DNA from: Voacanga thouarsii
Lineage: Eukaryota > Streptophyta > Magnoliopsida > Gentianales > Apocynaceae
Length of the DNA stretch: 64,000 nt
Reading direction: 5' to 3'
Assembly: GCA_026120185.1 (NCBI GenBank)
Contig: JANUWF010002145.1
Span: 868,001-932,000 of the forward strand
The first letter of the stretch is position 1; every line of letters starts with the position of its first letter. The notes below the pieces were generated by a model. It was not told the origin of the DNA. It searched no databases and saw nothing but the letters and a program-made list of their open reading frames with translations. Made by a program: the position numbers and the translations under genes. Below, one piece after another: positions 43,068 to 53,151 of the stretch.

Positions 43068-45986
43068 ATGCCTACTTGGAGACCATTAAGGACAAGAAGC
43101 AGAAGAAGAAGCTTATAAGCACTTCTACTTCTACTCCAGCTATGTTTATGATTGAGATAAATACTGCCTTAAGAAATGAGATATGGGTATTAGATACCAG
43201 ATGTGGATCTCATTTGTACAATAACTTTCAGGGACTAAAGAGCAGTAGAAGGCTAGAGAAAGACGACGTGGACTTATATACTGTAAATGGGGCAAAGGTT
43301 GCTGTACTTGCTGTAGGGACATACGAGCTGAACCTGCCTTCGGGATTAATTCTAGAATCGCAAAACTGTTATTTAGGACTAGTTTTAATGAAAACATTAT
43401 CTCAGCAGCGTGTTTAGACTTATATGGATTTCATTTAATATTTAAGAATAATTTTTTTTCTTTTTCATTGAATGATATTCATTATGGTTCAGCAACTTTA
43501 TTTAATGGTTTATATGTTCTAGACTTGGATAATCCAATTCTCAATATAAACAATAAGAAACCTAAAATGGATAACTCTAACACCTCTTACTTATGGCATT
43601 GTCGTTTGGGCCATGTAAACGAAAATCGTGTTTCTAAGTTACCCAAGCTTGGTGACTTAGGGTCATTTGATTATGAATCATATGGCACATGCAAGTCTTG
43701 TTTACTAGGTAAAATGACTAAAACTCCTTTTCCAGGAAAAGGAGAATGGGCCAAGGAGTTATTAAAACTCATACATTTTGATGTATGTGGCCAATGTTAA
43801 TACAAGCAAGAGAAGGTTATAACTATTTCATAACATTTATCGATGATTTCTCACGATACGGATATTTGTATTTAATGAAATACAAATCTGAGGCCTTTAA
43901 AGGTTCAAAGACTTCAAGAATGAAATAGAGAAATAACTTGGCAAAAGTATTAAGACTCTAAGATCCGATCGAGGAGGAGAATACTTGAGTCAAGAGTTTC
44001 TGAGTTATCTTAGAGATAATGGGATATTATCTCAATGGACTCCACCACATACACCTCAACATAACGGTGTATCTGAGAGAAGGAATTGAACCATTCTAGA
44101 CATGGTACAGACCATGATGGCTTTTGCAGACCTACCAAAATCGTTTTTGGGGCATGCACTATAAACTTCTATTTATATATTAAACAGAGTTCTGATAAAA
44201 TTGGTTGATACTAACCCATTTAAGATATTCTTTGGTAAGAGACCAAAGTTATCTCACTTACGAGTATGGGGTTGTCCTGCCTTTGTCAAAAGGCCACAGT
44301 CAAACAAACATAATAGTAAGTCTGACAAGTGTTTGTTTGTGGGATATCTGAAAGAATCTTTTGGATATTATTTCTACCTACCCTCGAAAAATAAACAGTT
44401 TGTTTCGAAGCATGCCGTCTTCTTAGAGAAGGAACACATGCTCAAAGGGGAGAGTGGAAGTAAGATTGAATTTAGTGAAGTTTATGAAGATCAAACAAAT
44501 GAGGATCAACCGTCTAACCCCACATCTATTGAGAGAATAGATAAATCTTCTAATACACAAGAACCTCGTATATCTAGTAGGATACGTGTGGCACCTAAGA
44601 AATATAGATTTCTCATTAGTGATTACAATGGCGTATTGCTCATACATGAATATGAGCTTACTACCTACAAGGTTGATCTAAATAGTTCAGAATTTGGCAA
44701 ATGGCTTGAGGCCATAAAGTCATAGATGGATTCTATGTATAACAACCAAGTATGGACTTTAGTTGATCCACCCAAAGGAATTAAACCTATTGAGTGCAAG
44801 TGGATTTTCAAGAAGAAAATGGATATGGATGGTAACTTAGTTACCTATAAAGCACGTCTAGTGGTGAAGGGTTATCGTCAACAACATGGTATTGACTAGG
44901 ATGAAACCTTCTCGCTAGTAGCCATGTTGAAATCTATCAGGATACTCCTAGCCATTGCTGCTCATTATGATTATGAGATTTGACAAATGGATGTGAAAAC
45001 AGCTTTCCTAAATAGAAATCTGACTGAGGAAGTGTATATGATACAACTTGAAAGTTTCATATCCAATGATAGCACAAAGGTGTGCAAGCTGCAAAGGTCC
45101 ATTTATGGACTTAAGCAAGCTTCTAGGAGTTGGAATAGCTGTTTTGATGAAACAATCAAAGAGTTCGGTTTAATTCAAAACATGGATGAGCCTTGTGTAT
45201 ACAAGAAGGTTAGTAGGAGTGCAATCGTTTTCTTACTACTTTATGTAGATGACATATTGCTAATAGGAAACGATATACCTGTCTTGCAAACGGTTAAAGT
45301 CTGGTTGTCCAAATAATTCTCCATGAAAGACCTTGGAGAAGCAATCTATATTCTTGGAATAAGGATCTATAGCGATAGATCCAAAAGGTTTGTTAGGTTT
45401 TTCGCAGTCTACATACATAGATAAAGTGCTAAAGAGATTTAGCATGGATCAATCCAAAAGGGGATTCTTACCCATGTCACATGGTGTAAGCCTTTCAAAA
45501 TCGATGTCTCCCAAGACACAAGTTGAAAGGGATCACATGAGTAAGATTCCATATGCCTCAGCAGTTAGATCTATTATGTACGCTATGATATGTACTAGGC
45601 CCGATGTATCTTGTGCTCTTAATTTGATGAGCAGATACCAATCTGACCCTGGTGAGGGTTATTGGGTGGCTGTAAAGAACATCTTTAAGTACTTACGAAG
45701 GACTAATGATGTGTTCTTAGTATATGGAGAAGGTGATTTGAAAATAAATGGGTATACTGATGCCAGTTTTCAATCTGACAAAAATAATTTCAAATCACAA
45801 TTTGGCTACGTGTTTATGTTGTGCGGATGGGCAATTAGTTGGAAAAGTTCCAAACAAGAGACTATTGCCAACTCTACGACATAAGTTGAGTACATAGCCG
45901 CTTCTGAAGTAGCTAAGGAAATAATGATAGAGGTAGTTTCCACGGATGAGAACATAGCTGACTCACTTATAAAAGCACTATCCTAA
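43068..45986 (+). pseudogene. Inner Copia C2 pol: protease, integrase, RT, RNase H
   Basis: Protease: EIWVLDTRCGSHLYN (43171), where the catalytic D-T-G is D-T-R. Integrase: pre-integrase WHCRLGHVNENRVSKL and CKSCLLGKMTKTPF (43590-43750), then TPPHTPQHNGVSERRN near 44040 and KLSHLRVWGCPAFVK. RT: WIFKKKMDMDGNLVTYKARL, MDVKTAFLNRNLTEEVYM (44987), YGLKQASRSWN, and LLLYVDDILLIGND with the YVDD box intact (45237). RNase H: GYTDASFQSDKNNFKSQ, ISWKSSKQETIANSTT and VEYIAASEVAKE, ending at a TAA at 45984. Stops at many canonical codons (for example after KGYRQQHGID) inactivate it. Confidence 0.9.
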
Positions 45987-46049
45987 AAGAAACATGATTG
46001 TCATGTTGATTCATTCGGTATTAGATACATGAATGATTGGCTCTAGTGC

Positions 46050-46060
46050 AAGTGAGAGTT
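46050..46060 (+). other. Polypurine tract of inner Copia C2
   Basis: AAGTGAGAGTT immediately before the 3' LTR start TGTTAGTG. Confidence 0.82.
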
Positions 46061-46268
46061 TGTTAGTGTTGTGCCCTAGAGCCAATCACTTGTACATTAT
46101 ATATGACATATTTTATTTTAATAAAAGGCATTATTTATCTTACAGTTTCTTTTGTTTACTCTAAGTAATATAACTATTCGATAAAGTTCCTAGTACAAAA
46201 CTGTGTTAAGGAAATCATGATAGAGATCATGATATGAGATTCCTACTACACTGGATGGAAATCATGAT

Positions 46269-46299
46269 AGTGCCAACTCCTCAGTTTGGAGTTGGCACT
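46269..46299. repeat. Perfect 12-bp inverted repeat at the LTR deletion junction
   Basis: AGTGCCAACTCC (46269-46280), loop TCAGTTT, GGAGTTGGCACT (46288-46299). The right arm continues the normal LTR sequence (GAGTTGGCACTAATT, as at 39499 in the 5' LTR); the left arm is its reverse complement and is absent from the 5' LTR. Confidence 0.95.
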
Positions 46300-46870
46300 A
46301 ATTTCGTATTCCAAATCGAATGAGATATTGTATAGTGAAAAGAGTTAATTGCACTGAAGTTTGTTATTAAAGGGTTTATGTCAAGCCATTTGACTTCCTG
46401 GACTCTTGGGTGGTCATGATGTGTTGCTAGATACCACTCATGATATCAGAATATAGGTTTATTAATTCACGAATTTATAAACCAATCATGATTAGAATTA
46501 ATAGGAATAATTCTAATTAATTATGGATTATTAATCTCAAAGACATGTGGATTAATTCATGTTCGCTACCAATTGACTGGGAAACCTAATAGGTCACACA
46601 CAATAGAGGATTATATACTCAAGATGCTATTTGATAACATAGTGGGGTTAATTACAAGAAAGAGAAGTTATTGTAGACAAATTATAATTAGTTATAATTT
46701 GTGGTCCAAGTTATAATTGTGAAAACTTGATGATTCCAATTATAATTAGGAAATTCTAATTGGTTTAGAATTGCAAATTTTCAGTGGATTTTGGAATATA
46801 TATATTGGATATGCTCGAAACCCTAATCCGAGGGTGATTCACTTGAAAATAGGAGCCATAAACAAACGTC

Positions 46871-46919
46871 GTCTTCTTCTTCTTCTTCTTCTTCTTCTTC
46901 TTCTTCTTCTTCTTCTTCT

Positions 46920-46964
<45 letters not shown>
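46871..46964. repeat. (CTT)n(CT)n compound microsatellite
   Basis: About 18 CTT units and 20 CT units. The 5' LTR has only GTCTTCTTCTCTCTCTCTCG at this place (40090-40109). Confidence 0.95.
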
Positions 46965-46967
<3 letters not shown>

Positions 46968-47311
46968 TTGCTGAAAACGAAAATAGCCCTTGCCGCCATC
47001 TTTTTCTGCTAGTAGAGGAAATTTTGGTGCTTGAGTATTCCTCTATGTGGATTACTGTTAGCTATAATCACACACCATGATTATAGTGGTTAGACGTCCA
47101 ACTCTCGTGGAGTTTGCATAAGAGGATTGCTGGATCATGCCTTGACTTGAAGAAGATCAATTTTGTTCTTCGGACGATCACCCAAAGGTAAAAGTTGTAC
47201 CTTTATTATCTTTTTGTCTTGTTTTCCACACATAACCGGGTCCTGGGATGGTATCTCATTTATTTTCCACTGTGCCGTATTAGATACAAGCCTGAAATAC
47301 CCAACACAATC

Positions 47312-48854
47312 ATCTATAAAGGTGATGAAGTATTCAAACTCCCCTCTTGCTAGTGTAGATAAAGGACCACACACATCAGTGTAAACAAGACTCAATGTTT
47401 TCTTGGCCTTATCCGCCTTTTGGGTAAAGTACCTTTTGGTCATTTTTCCCATAAGGCAGGATTCACATTGAAGCTAACTTTCCAATCTCAATGAGCCCAA
47501 AGGCCCATCATAGATTAACTTCTAAATCCTGGTTAAATTAATGTGACTCAACCTTAGATGCTAAAGATATAAGCAATTGATGTTAGTCTTTCTCTTCCTG
47601 GTTAAAGGTTTAGATTGAGCGTTCTTTAATTATTTGCTAATAGGATTAATGAAGAATAGGTTTCCATACATGTGTCTAATACATAAAAATTCTCTATGTT
47701 TACTGATAGTTATACCAGAATAGAAAGAAATAGAATATCTTTAATTTATTAGTTTTGCAACTGAAACCAAATTCTGTCCAAAACCAGAAACAAATAAAAT
47801 ACCCTTCAATACTACTATTCTATTACAATAAAAAACAAGTTCTAGTTCTCCCACTGCAAGGGTCTATACTTGTGCTCCATTTCCCATACGTAGTTTATGT
47901 TCATGCTTCTGGAGTCTTCTAATTTTTCTAAATCCCTGCAAGGAGTTATAGATCTGATCAGTGGCTCCTAAATCAACAATCCAAGTAGAAGTTGATCCAA
48001 CCATTGATATAGACTCTAGATAGAAAACATTACCTATGGGGTTTTTCTTGGTTTGAAGATCTGGATACTATTTTTTTCAATGTCTCTTATTTTCACATTT
48101 GAAGCATTTGCCCTTGGGTTTGTCTTTGGCTTGGGACTTGGCCTAGGGCGCTGTGTTACCCTTCTTCTTCTTGAACTTTCTGGGCTTAGGCCCAATACTT
48201 GAAGAAGAAGCCATCATAGCCCTTGCTTGTAGCTTGATGACCTTCTTCGCCATTTGGAGCACTTCTCCGTCACTTGGAGCTCTTTTATTAACTTAGTTAA
48301 ATTCATGTTTAACTTGTTCATGTTATAGTTCAACTTGAACTGAGTAAAAGAGCCCAGCAGAAATTCGAGAACCATATCCAGTTGGCACTCAGGGTCAATG
48401 ATAGCCTCTAAGACTTTCACTTCCTCGAAAGTAGCAATTATTTTGAGCATATGCTCCCTGACTAATGCTCTCTGAGCCATCTTGGTGTTGATGATCATTC
48501 GAAAAGCCTTCTGCCTTGTAGGTTAGCTCTTTTCTGGGAACATCATAGCTAATGATGTGCTTATATCATACGTAGTTGCCATGTGATCGTATTTGGATTG
48601 AAGCACATTAGACATGGATACTAACATATAGTAGTGTGTCATTTCATCAGCCTTCTTCCATGTCTTCTTAGCCTCTTGCTCCTTATAGGTGGAACCTTCC
48701 CCGATAACACGGCAAGTTTGTAGAGGATATACTTATACTCCTCTATTGTGAGTATTATGTCTAAGTTTCTTTTCCAGTTCACATAGTTAGGACCCATTAG
48801 TTTATTCTCTTGGAGAATAATAGCTAAGGGACTGAAAGAACATCCACCAACCAT
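47312..48854 (-). pseudogene. Outer Copia C1 gag, protease and integrase N-terminus
   Basis: Minus-strand order: gag start near 48854 (ILQENKLMGPNYVNWKRNLD), gag core 48498-48214 (MAQRALVREHMLKI, PECQLDMVLEFLLGSFTQF), a degraded zinc knuckle KCFKCENKRH near 48075-48113, protease STWIVDLGATDQIYNSLQG (near 47950-48000; catalytic D-S-G changed to D-L-G), then integrase start MGKMTKRYFTQKADKAKKTL and YTDVCGPLSTLARGEFEYF ending FITFIDD at 47312, where inner Copia C2 is inserted. Numerous stops. Upstream leader sequence runs to about 49179. Confidence 0.85.
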
Positions 48855-49179
48855 TTCTAAAAATTGAAAATAAAAGAAATTCTCAGTTTTGTCGAAAGAA
48901 AAATAATTTTGTGCACTTTATCCTCATATTAAACTGCTAATAGTTAATCCCATCACTATTATCTTTAACATGATTAATTTGGCTCTTACAAAAATTGACA
49001 TAGCTTCTTGGGAAGATTAACAGTTTCCTAAGCTAAGTGTGTTAACCACCACGAATTAATTTTCCTTCTAGATAATGATCTAGAGAATAACTCCATCGAG
49101 AGGATGACCGTTTCTTCTTATTTCCTATGGACATACATTGTACTATAACCTCTAATGTGGGTTGGCCGATCATAGTGCG
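48855..49179 (-). other. Leader fragment of outer Copia C1
   Basis: AT-rich non-coding sequence upstream of gag. It ends where homology to family T begins (TGTTATAAAACCCTACC at about 49180). No primer site or 5' LTR is visible, so the element is cut off here. Confidence 0.5.
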
Positions 49180-49430
49180 TGTTATAAAACCCTACCTAAA
49201 TCTACACTAGAGTGAGAGGGATGAGGTGCATATCATATCTTCTCACATAAAATATATTCCTTGAATGATTTCGTGTGCCTTAGAATTGTAGAATATGCGT
49301 TATAAGGTTATTTGTGCTTGTTGAATAGTAAGGGTAAAAAGAAAATTTTGCTTGAGGTCGAAATAGGAATAAGGCTTGAGGCTTAGATAGGAAGAGAATT
49401 TGGTTGGGAAAATAAGAACAAGAGTTAGTG

Positions 49431-49485
49431 TAGTTAAGTGGTTAGGGCTTTGTAATTTAATCTCTAAGGAATTGAGTTCAAATCC
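49431..49485 (+). other. tRNA-like module (Pol III A and B box) in copy X
   Basis: A-box TAGTTAAGTGG (49431-49441) fits TRGYNNANNGG. B-box-like AGTTCAAATCC (49475-49485) has one change from consensus. Spacing is 33 bases, as in copy W. Confidence 0.6.
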
Positions 49486-49821
49486 TATCACTTAAGTTTT
49501 ATTCATAATTATCCTAACCAATGTCTGAAATTTTCTTTTTCATGCATTCCTTAAAGCTAGGAAAGTTGTCTTGGGGAAGACACAATGGTAATGTTCTTAC
49601 CATGTGGTCTAGTCCTAAAAGGAATTCTAGAAGAATTTTGGTTTCAATTATTTTAGCAAGCCTTGTCCTAACCTATTTAAATTTAAACTACTCATATTTC
49701 TTTAATTCTTTCAATTTCTATAAAAAGTCATGGATAATTCTTAGCTAGAACTTTCAAAAATTCCAGCTCTTGGGGATAGGAGGATGATCGAATTTGAGGA
49801 AGAAAAATAGGAAGAGGTTTT

Positions 49822-51749
49822 TTATCCGTATTTATTTAGGTATAAAAATCATATAAAAATAAGCACATTCCCAATTAAGTTTAAATTAAAACGTTAAACC
49901 TAAATTACACATATGAGCAAGCGTACTCATCATTAACATAGCACAGGATTCAAACGAGTGTCGATCCTCAAGAAACAAGTATGCATTAATCCCTTTTCTT
50001 TCATTGTTTAACCGACTCAATAAAGTAAAAAATAAATAAAAAGGATAATAAAATAAAATAAAATAAAATAAAAGAATAAATACATGTCAAGGATGGAGAA
50101 TTATGTAGTCCAACCATTATTTAGACAAACATAATCTTAAAGTACCCAATCATTATCATAACTAATTATTCTCTTGGCATCATGAATGATGAAAGTACAC
50201 TTACTTATTTTCCAATCCATGAAATCACTATCTTCTAGACAAATTAGCATCACATACTCTGTCTCAACTAATTCACCCAAAAGATGCATTAAACACAATC
50301 CTTGATTAAATTTTCATATTGTGGCAAATTTAAAACATGAAATTAATCAATGAATCCATACTTTGGCAGACATCAATTAACCTTTAATTACCAATTCTTA
50401 ACAATTAACCCCTTTCTTAAGCAAGTTAAGAAACAACAAATATGAAATTAATCAAATTGGAACCACCATTAACCCCTTTCTCAAGCAAGTCAATGGAAAG
50501 AAATAATCAATTAATCTCGTAATCAACCCAAGTAATTAAATACCAAGAATAACAATCAATTAATCAATGGATCAAATAATTCTAAAAATCATGAATATCT
50601 AAAACAATGTCAAATTACAATAAAACAATTAACATATCATTGTTCAAGAAAAGAAAACAAAGCAAAAGAAAGCACTCATAGACAAGCCTTTTCCTTTTTC
50701 TTTTGAAGACCTTCTTGCACAATCCTCCTTGAATTGAATGAATTCCTCTCGAGAAGATATTAGTGATGCACTCTAAAATAAATTTAAGTCTCTACATTGT
50801 GCACCTCCCCTTCCTAGGGTAAATTGGCCTTTATTTATAAGATTACAAAATTCCTAAAAGAGTCCTAAATAAAGAAGAAGTAATTACCTAAAAATCAAAA
50901 CAAAAAAGAAATAGTAAAATTCTAAAATAAAAACCTAACTAAAACACTAAGGAAAAGAAGAAGAAGTCCACTGCCTTTGACTTTGTAAAATTTAACTTCA
51001 ATTTGGACTTTTGTCTTCTTGTGTTGAAGCACAATTCTGTTGAATTTCAATTGCTAAAATCATATTCCAATTTGAGCCGTGCACACCACTGAAAATCCTG
51101 CTGAGCCGACTTCCCATTGCTGTCGTCTAAATTAAGCCACCGCCTTCCCTTTTCTTCCTTTGTCATTCTGTTGCAATCGGCTTAGTAATCCAAGCCACTG
51201 AATTTATGCTGCCGAAATTGTTGACTTTGTCTTCAATTGTTGCTTTTGTCCTTTTCTTGCTGTCACCTGAAATTCATCTTCTGCTTTCTTTTTCTTTGTT
51301 GCAATCTTCTTGTTGTCAACTTGCTTAGCCGAACCAAGCCCATCGAATTGCTTTCTTTCGCTGTTCCTTGGCCCACCACCGAAATCTGTTTCTTTTCTTC
51401 TTCTTCGCTCAGCCGTGAGCCATGAAACTGCCTGACATTGCTGACTTTTTCTATTCATGTTCCTGTTGCAATTCATTCCTTCATTCATTCAATTGCTCTG
51501 AACTTCTCTGTTTTTCTAGTGGAAGACCGGCGCCAGCTGTCCATCCTAAGTTGGTGCTGGTCTTGTTCTGGAAAATCACACAATTAATTCCAATTCTCTC
51601 TTATTTTTGCATAAAATTATAGAAAAGTATTTTTATAAAGAAAATCTCAAATAGAAAGGAGTATGATTAGTTATTGTACAAAAAGTGTCTTTAAATGGCC
51701 TCAAATAACTAGGAAAAATATGACTAATTTAGGAATTTAGGCCCTATCA
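49822..51749 (-). mobile_element. Solo LTR of Athila-like Gypsy family (minus strand)
   Basis: The minus strand starts TGATAGGGCCTAAATTCC and carries the family blocks (CTAGTTATTTGAGG, GGCTTGTCTATGAGTGC, ATGAGTACGCTTGCTCATATG), ending at 49822 where TGATGCG has become TTATCCG on the plus strand. It is flanked by the perfect duplication GTTTT (49817-49821 and 51750-51754). At 1928 bases it is about 0.5 kb longer than LTRs A-D because of additional sequence around 50950-51500, rich in AGCCG strings. No internal region remains. Confidence 0.9.
51525..51561. other. GC-rich quasi-palindrome doublet in the solo Athila-like LTR
   Basis: GACCGGCGCCAGCTG (51525-51539) and AAGTTGGTGCTGGTC (51548-51562). 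The partner doublet is not obvious; the neighbouring AGCC-rich stretch is diverged. Confidence 0.65.
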
Positions 51750-52838
51750 GTTTTCAATTAAATCACCATAGCTATTCTTCCAAGAACTTCATTTTCTTCT
51801 TGTTCTTGTTTTGGTCAAAATCTGAAAAATTTTCTAGAAATTATTCTTGGCTGAGTTTTGAAAATTGCAAAAACCTTTACCTACATAATTCTTGCTAACA
51901 ACCAACTATCTTTTGTTAAGATGAAAGCTGAAAGCACCTTGAAATTTTGCAGCTTGTACAAGCTATACTAAACCAGAAATTTTTCAACAAACTACTAAGA
52001 CTTATACATGAATATTGAGCCATCCATTTGTGTATAAGAACACTTGAAACTTTCCTCTTTATTCTTCAAGATGGTGGCTGGAAAACCACCATTAATGGAC
52101 CTTCAAACACTCTTAGATTTCAGCTGCAAATCCAGTTCGAAGAGATTCAAAAATTCTGCTCAAAATCCTTCCAAATCTCAAGAACTCTTGTAGCTAAAAT
52201 TCTAGAATTTTTCGAGCTCGCCTATCCAATGCAAGGACCGATTTCTTCACCAATCATCTTCATAGTTTCGGCCACCTTGTAGCCTTGGATAGAACGCCCT
52301 GTCTTCTTTACCTACCATGGCCATTAGAGCTCCATTTACACACCTCAAAACATTCCTATCTTTACTCCATTCAAAACTTTTCGAACATTGAAAATTAAAT
52401 TTCAGATTTTCCTCCATTAAACACTTACTTAGCTAGATGATTAAACAAAAAATTCTCTTATCTTGTACAGCCATTTTTGGCCAACTACAAATCTAAAATA
52501 ATCCCTCATTTCATGATCAAAACATAGCTAGTCTACCCATCCACCATTGAAGGAGAAGAAACCTTCAAGAAGAAAACACCATTATCCAATCTTCTACCTC
52601 AAATATCTCCACATCTTCCTCAATTTGAAATTTGAAACAGCTGAACCTCTCTCTTTTCCCCTAGGATAACCGAAACTCCTCCTTTAGCTAAGCTATTCGA
52701 TCATCATTCATTAGACACACACAAACCATTTTCTCTCGATTTCTTCTCAAGAACACCAAGAACACCAAGAACACACACAAAGCTTTTTCAACCTTCAATC
52801 ATCTCTATTCATCCCAAATCACCCCAAAAACTCTCAAG

Positions 52839-53102
52839 CCAACTAGGATTCAACCTATACTCACCATAGGCCACTCTATAACATGAAATTCACCAAAGTT
52901 GATCTTCAACTCAGATCAAACGTACTTTTTGTTGAAGAACTAGAAGCACATCAAGAAGGTAAGTTCAAAACCAACTTGGATTCAACCTATACTCACCATA
53001 GGCCATTCTATAACATGAAATTCACCAAAGTTGCTCTTCCACTCAGATCAAACGTACTTTTTGTTGAAGAACTAGAAGAACATCAAGAAGGTAAGTTCGA
53101 AC
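52839..53102 (+). repeat. 132-bp tandem duplication in copy X
   Basis: Units 52839-52970 and 52971-53102, starting CCAACTAGGATTCAACC and CCAACTTGGATTCAACC, with a few substitutions. Copies W and Y have one unit. The length is a multiple of three, which leaves a spurious open frame. Confidence 0.93.
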
Positions 53103-53151
53103 ACCTTGGTCCTTCTTCACTTCTTCATCACCATTTCATTATCATCTTAAC

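Larger units (their letters stand above)
38743..47306 (+). mobile_element. Full-length Copia family C2 element (inner, plus strand)
   Basis: 5' LTR 38743-40447, primer site, leader, gag, pol, polypurine tract and 3' LTR 46061-47306, flanked by the perfect 5-bp duplication CAATC (38738-38742 and 47307-47311). LTRs start TGTTAGTGTTGTG and the 3' copy ends CCCAACA. It lies within the integrase gene of outer Copia C1. The domain order gag, protease, integrase, RT, RNase H is that of Ty1/Copia. All genes carry stops. The LTRs differ by a 0.46-kb deletion in the 3' copy, by microsatellite growth and by scattered substitutions, so it is not a very recent insertion, although younger than its host element. 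Confidence 0.93.
46061..47306 (+). repeat. 3' LTR of inner Copia C2, internally deleted
   Basis: 1246 bases, TGTTAGTGTTGTGCCC to CCCAACA. Relative to the 5' LTR it lacks about 0.46 kb after CTACACTGGATGG. At the junction there is filler copying GAAATCATGATAG and a 12-bp perfect inverted repeat (46269-46299). It also has an expanded (CTT)n(CT)n tract. Confidence 0.9.
34437..49179 (-). mobile_element. Copia family C1 element (outer, minus strand), split by inner Copia C2
   Basis: Read on the minus strand from right to left: gag (48854), zinc knuckle, protease and integrase start (to 47312), the inner Copia insertion, then integrase remainder, RT and RNase H (38742-36671), polypurine tract and a 3' LTR (36352 to about 34437). 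The broken integrase rejoins across the inner element with one CAATC copy removed. The 5' LTR is missing because family T copy X begins at about 49180. The LTR is a family member of the solo LTR 57920-59719. The element sits in the RNase H of Gypsy D. Stops throughout. Confidence 0.85.

Noticed and set aside
46771..46974. A 67-residue frame ending in poly-Leu/Ser
   Set aside because: A translation of the (CTT)n(CT)n microsatellite.
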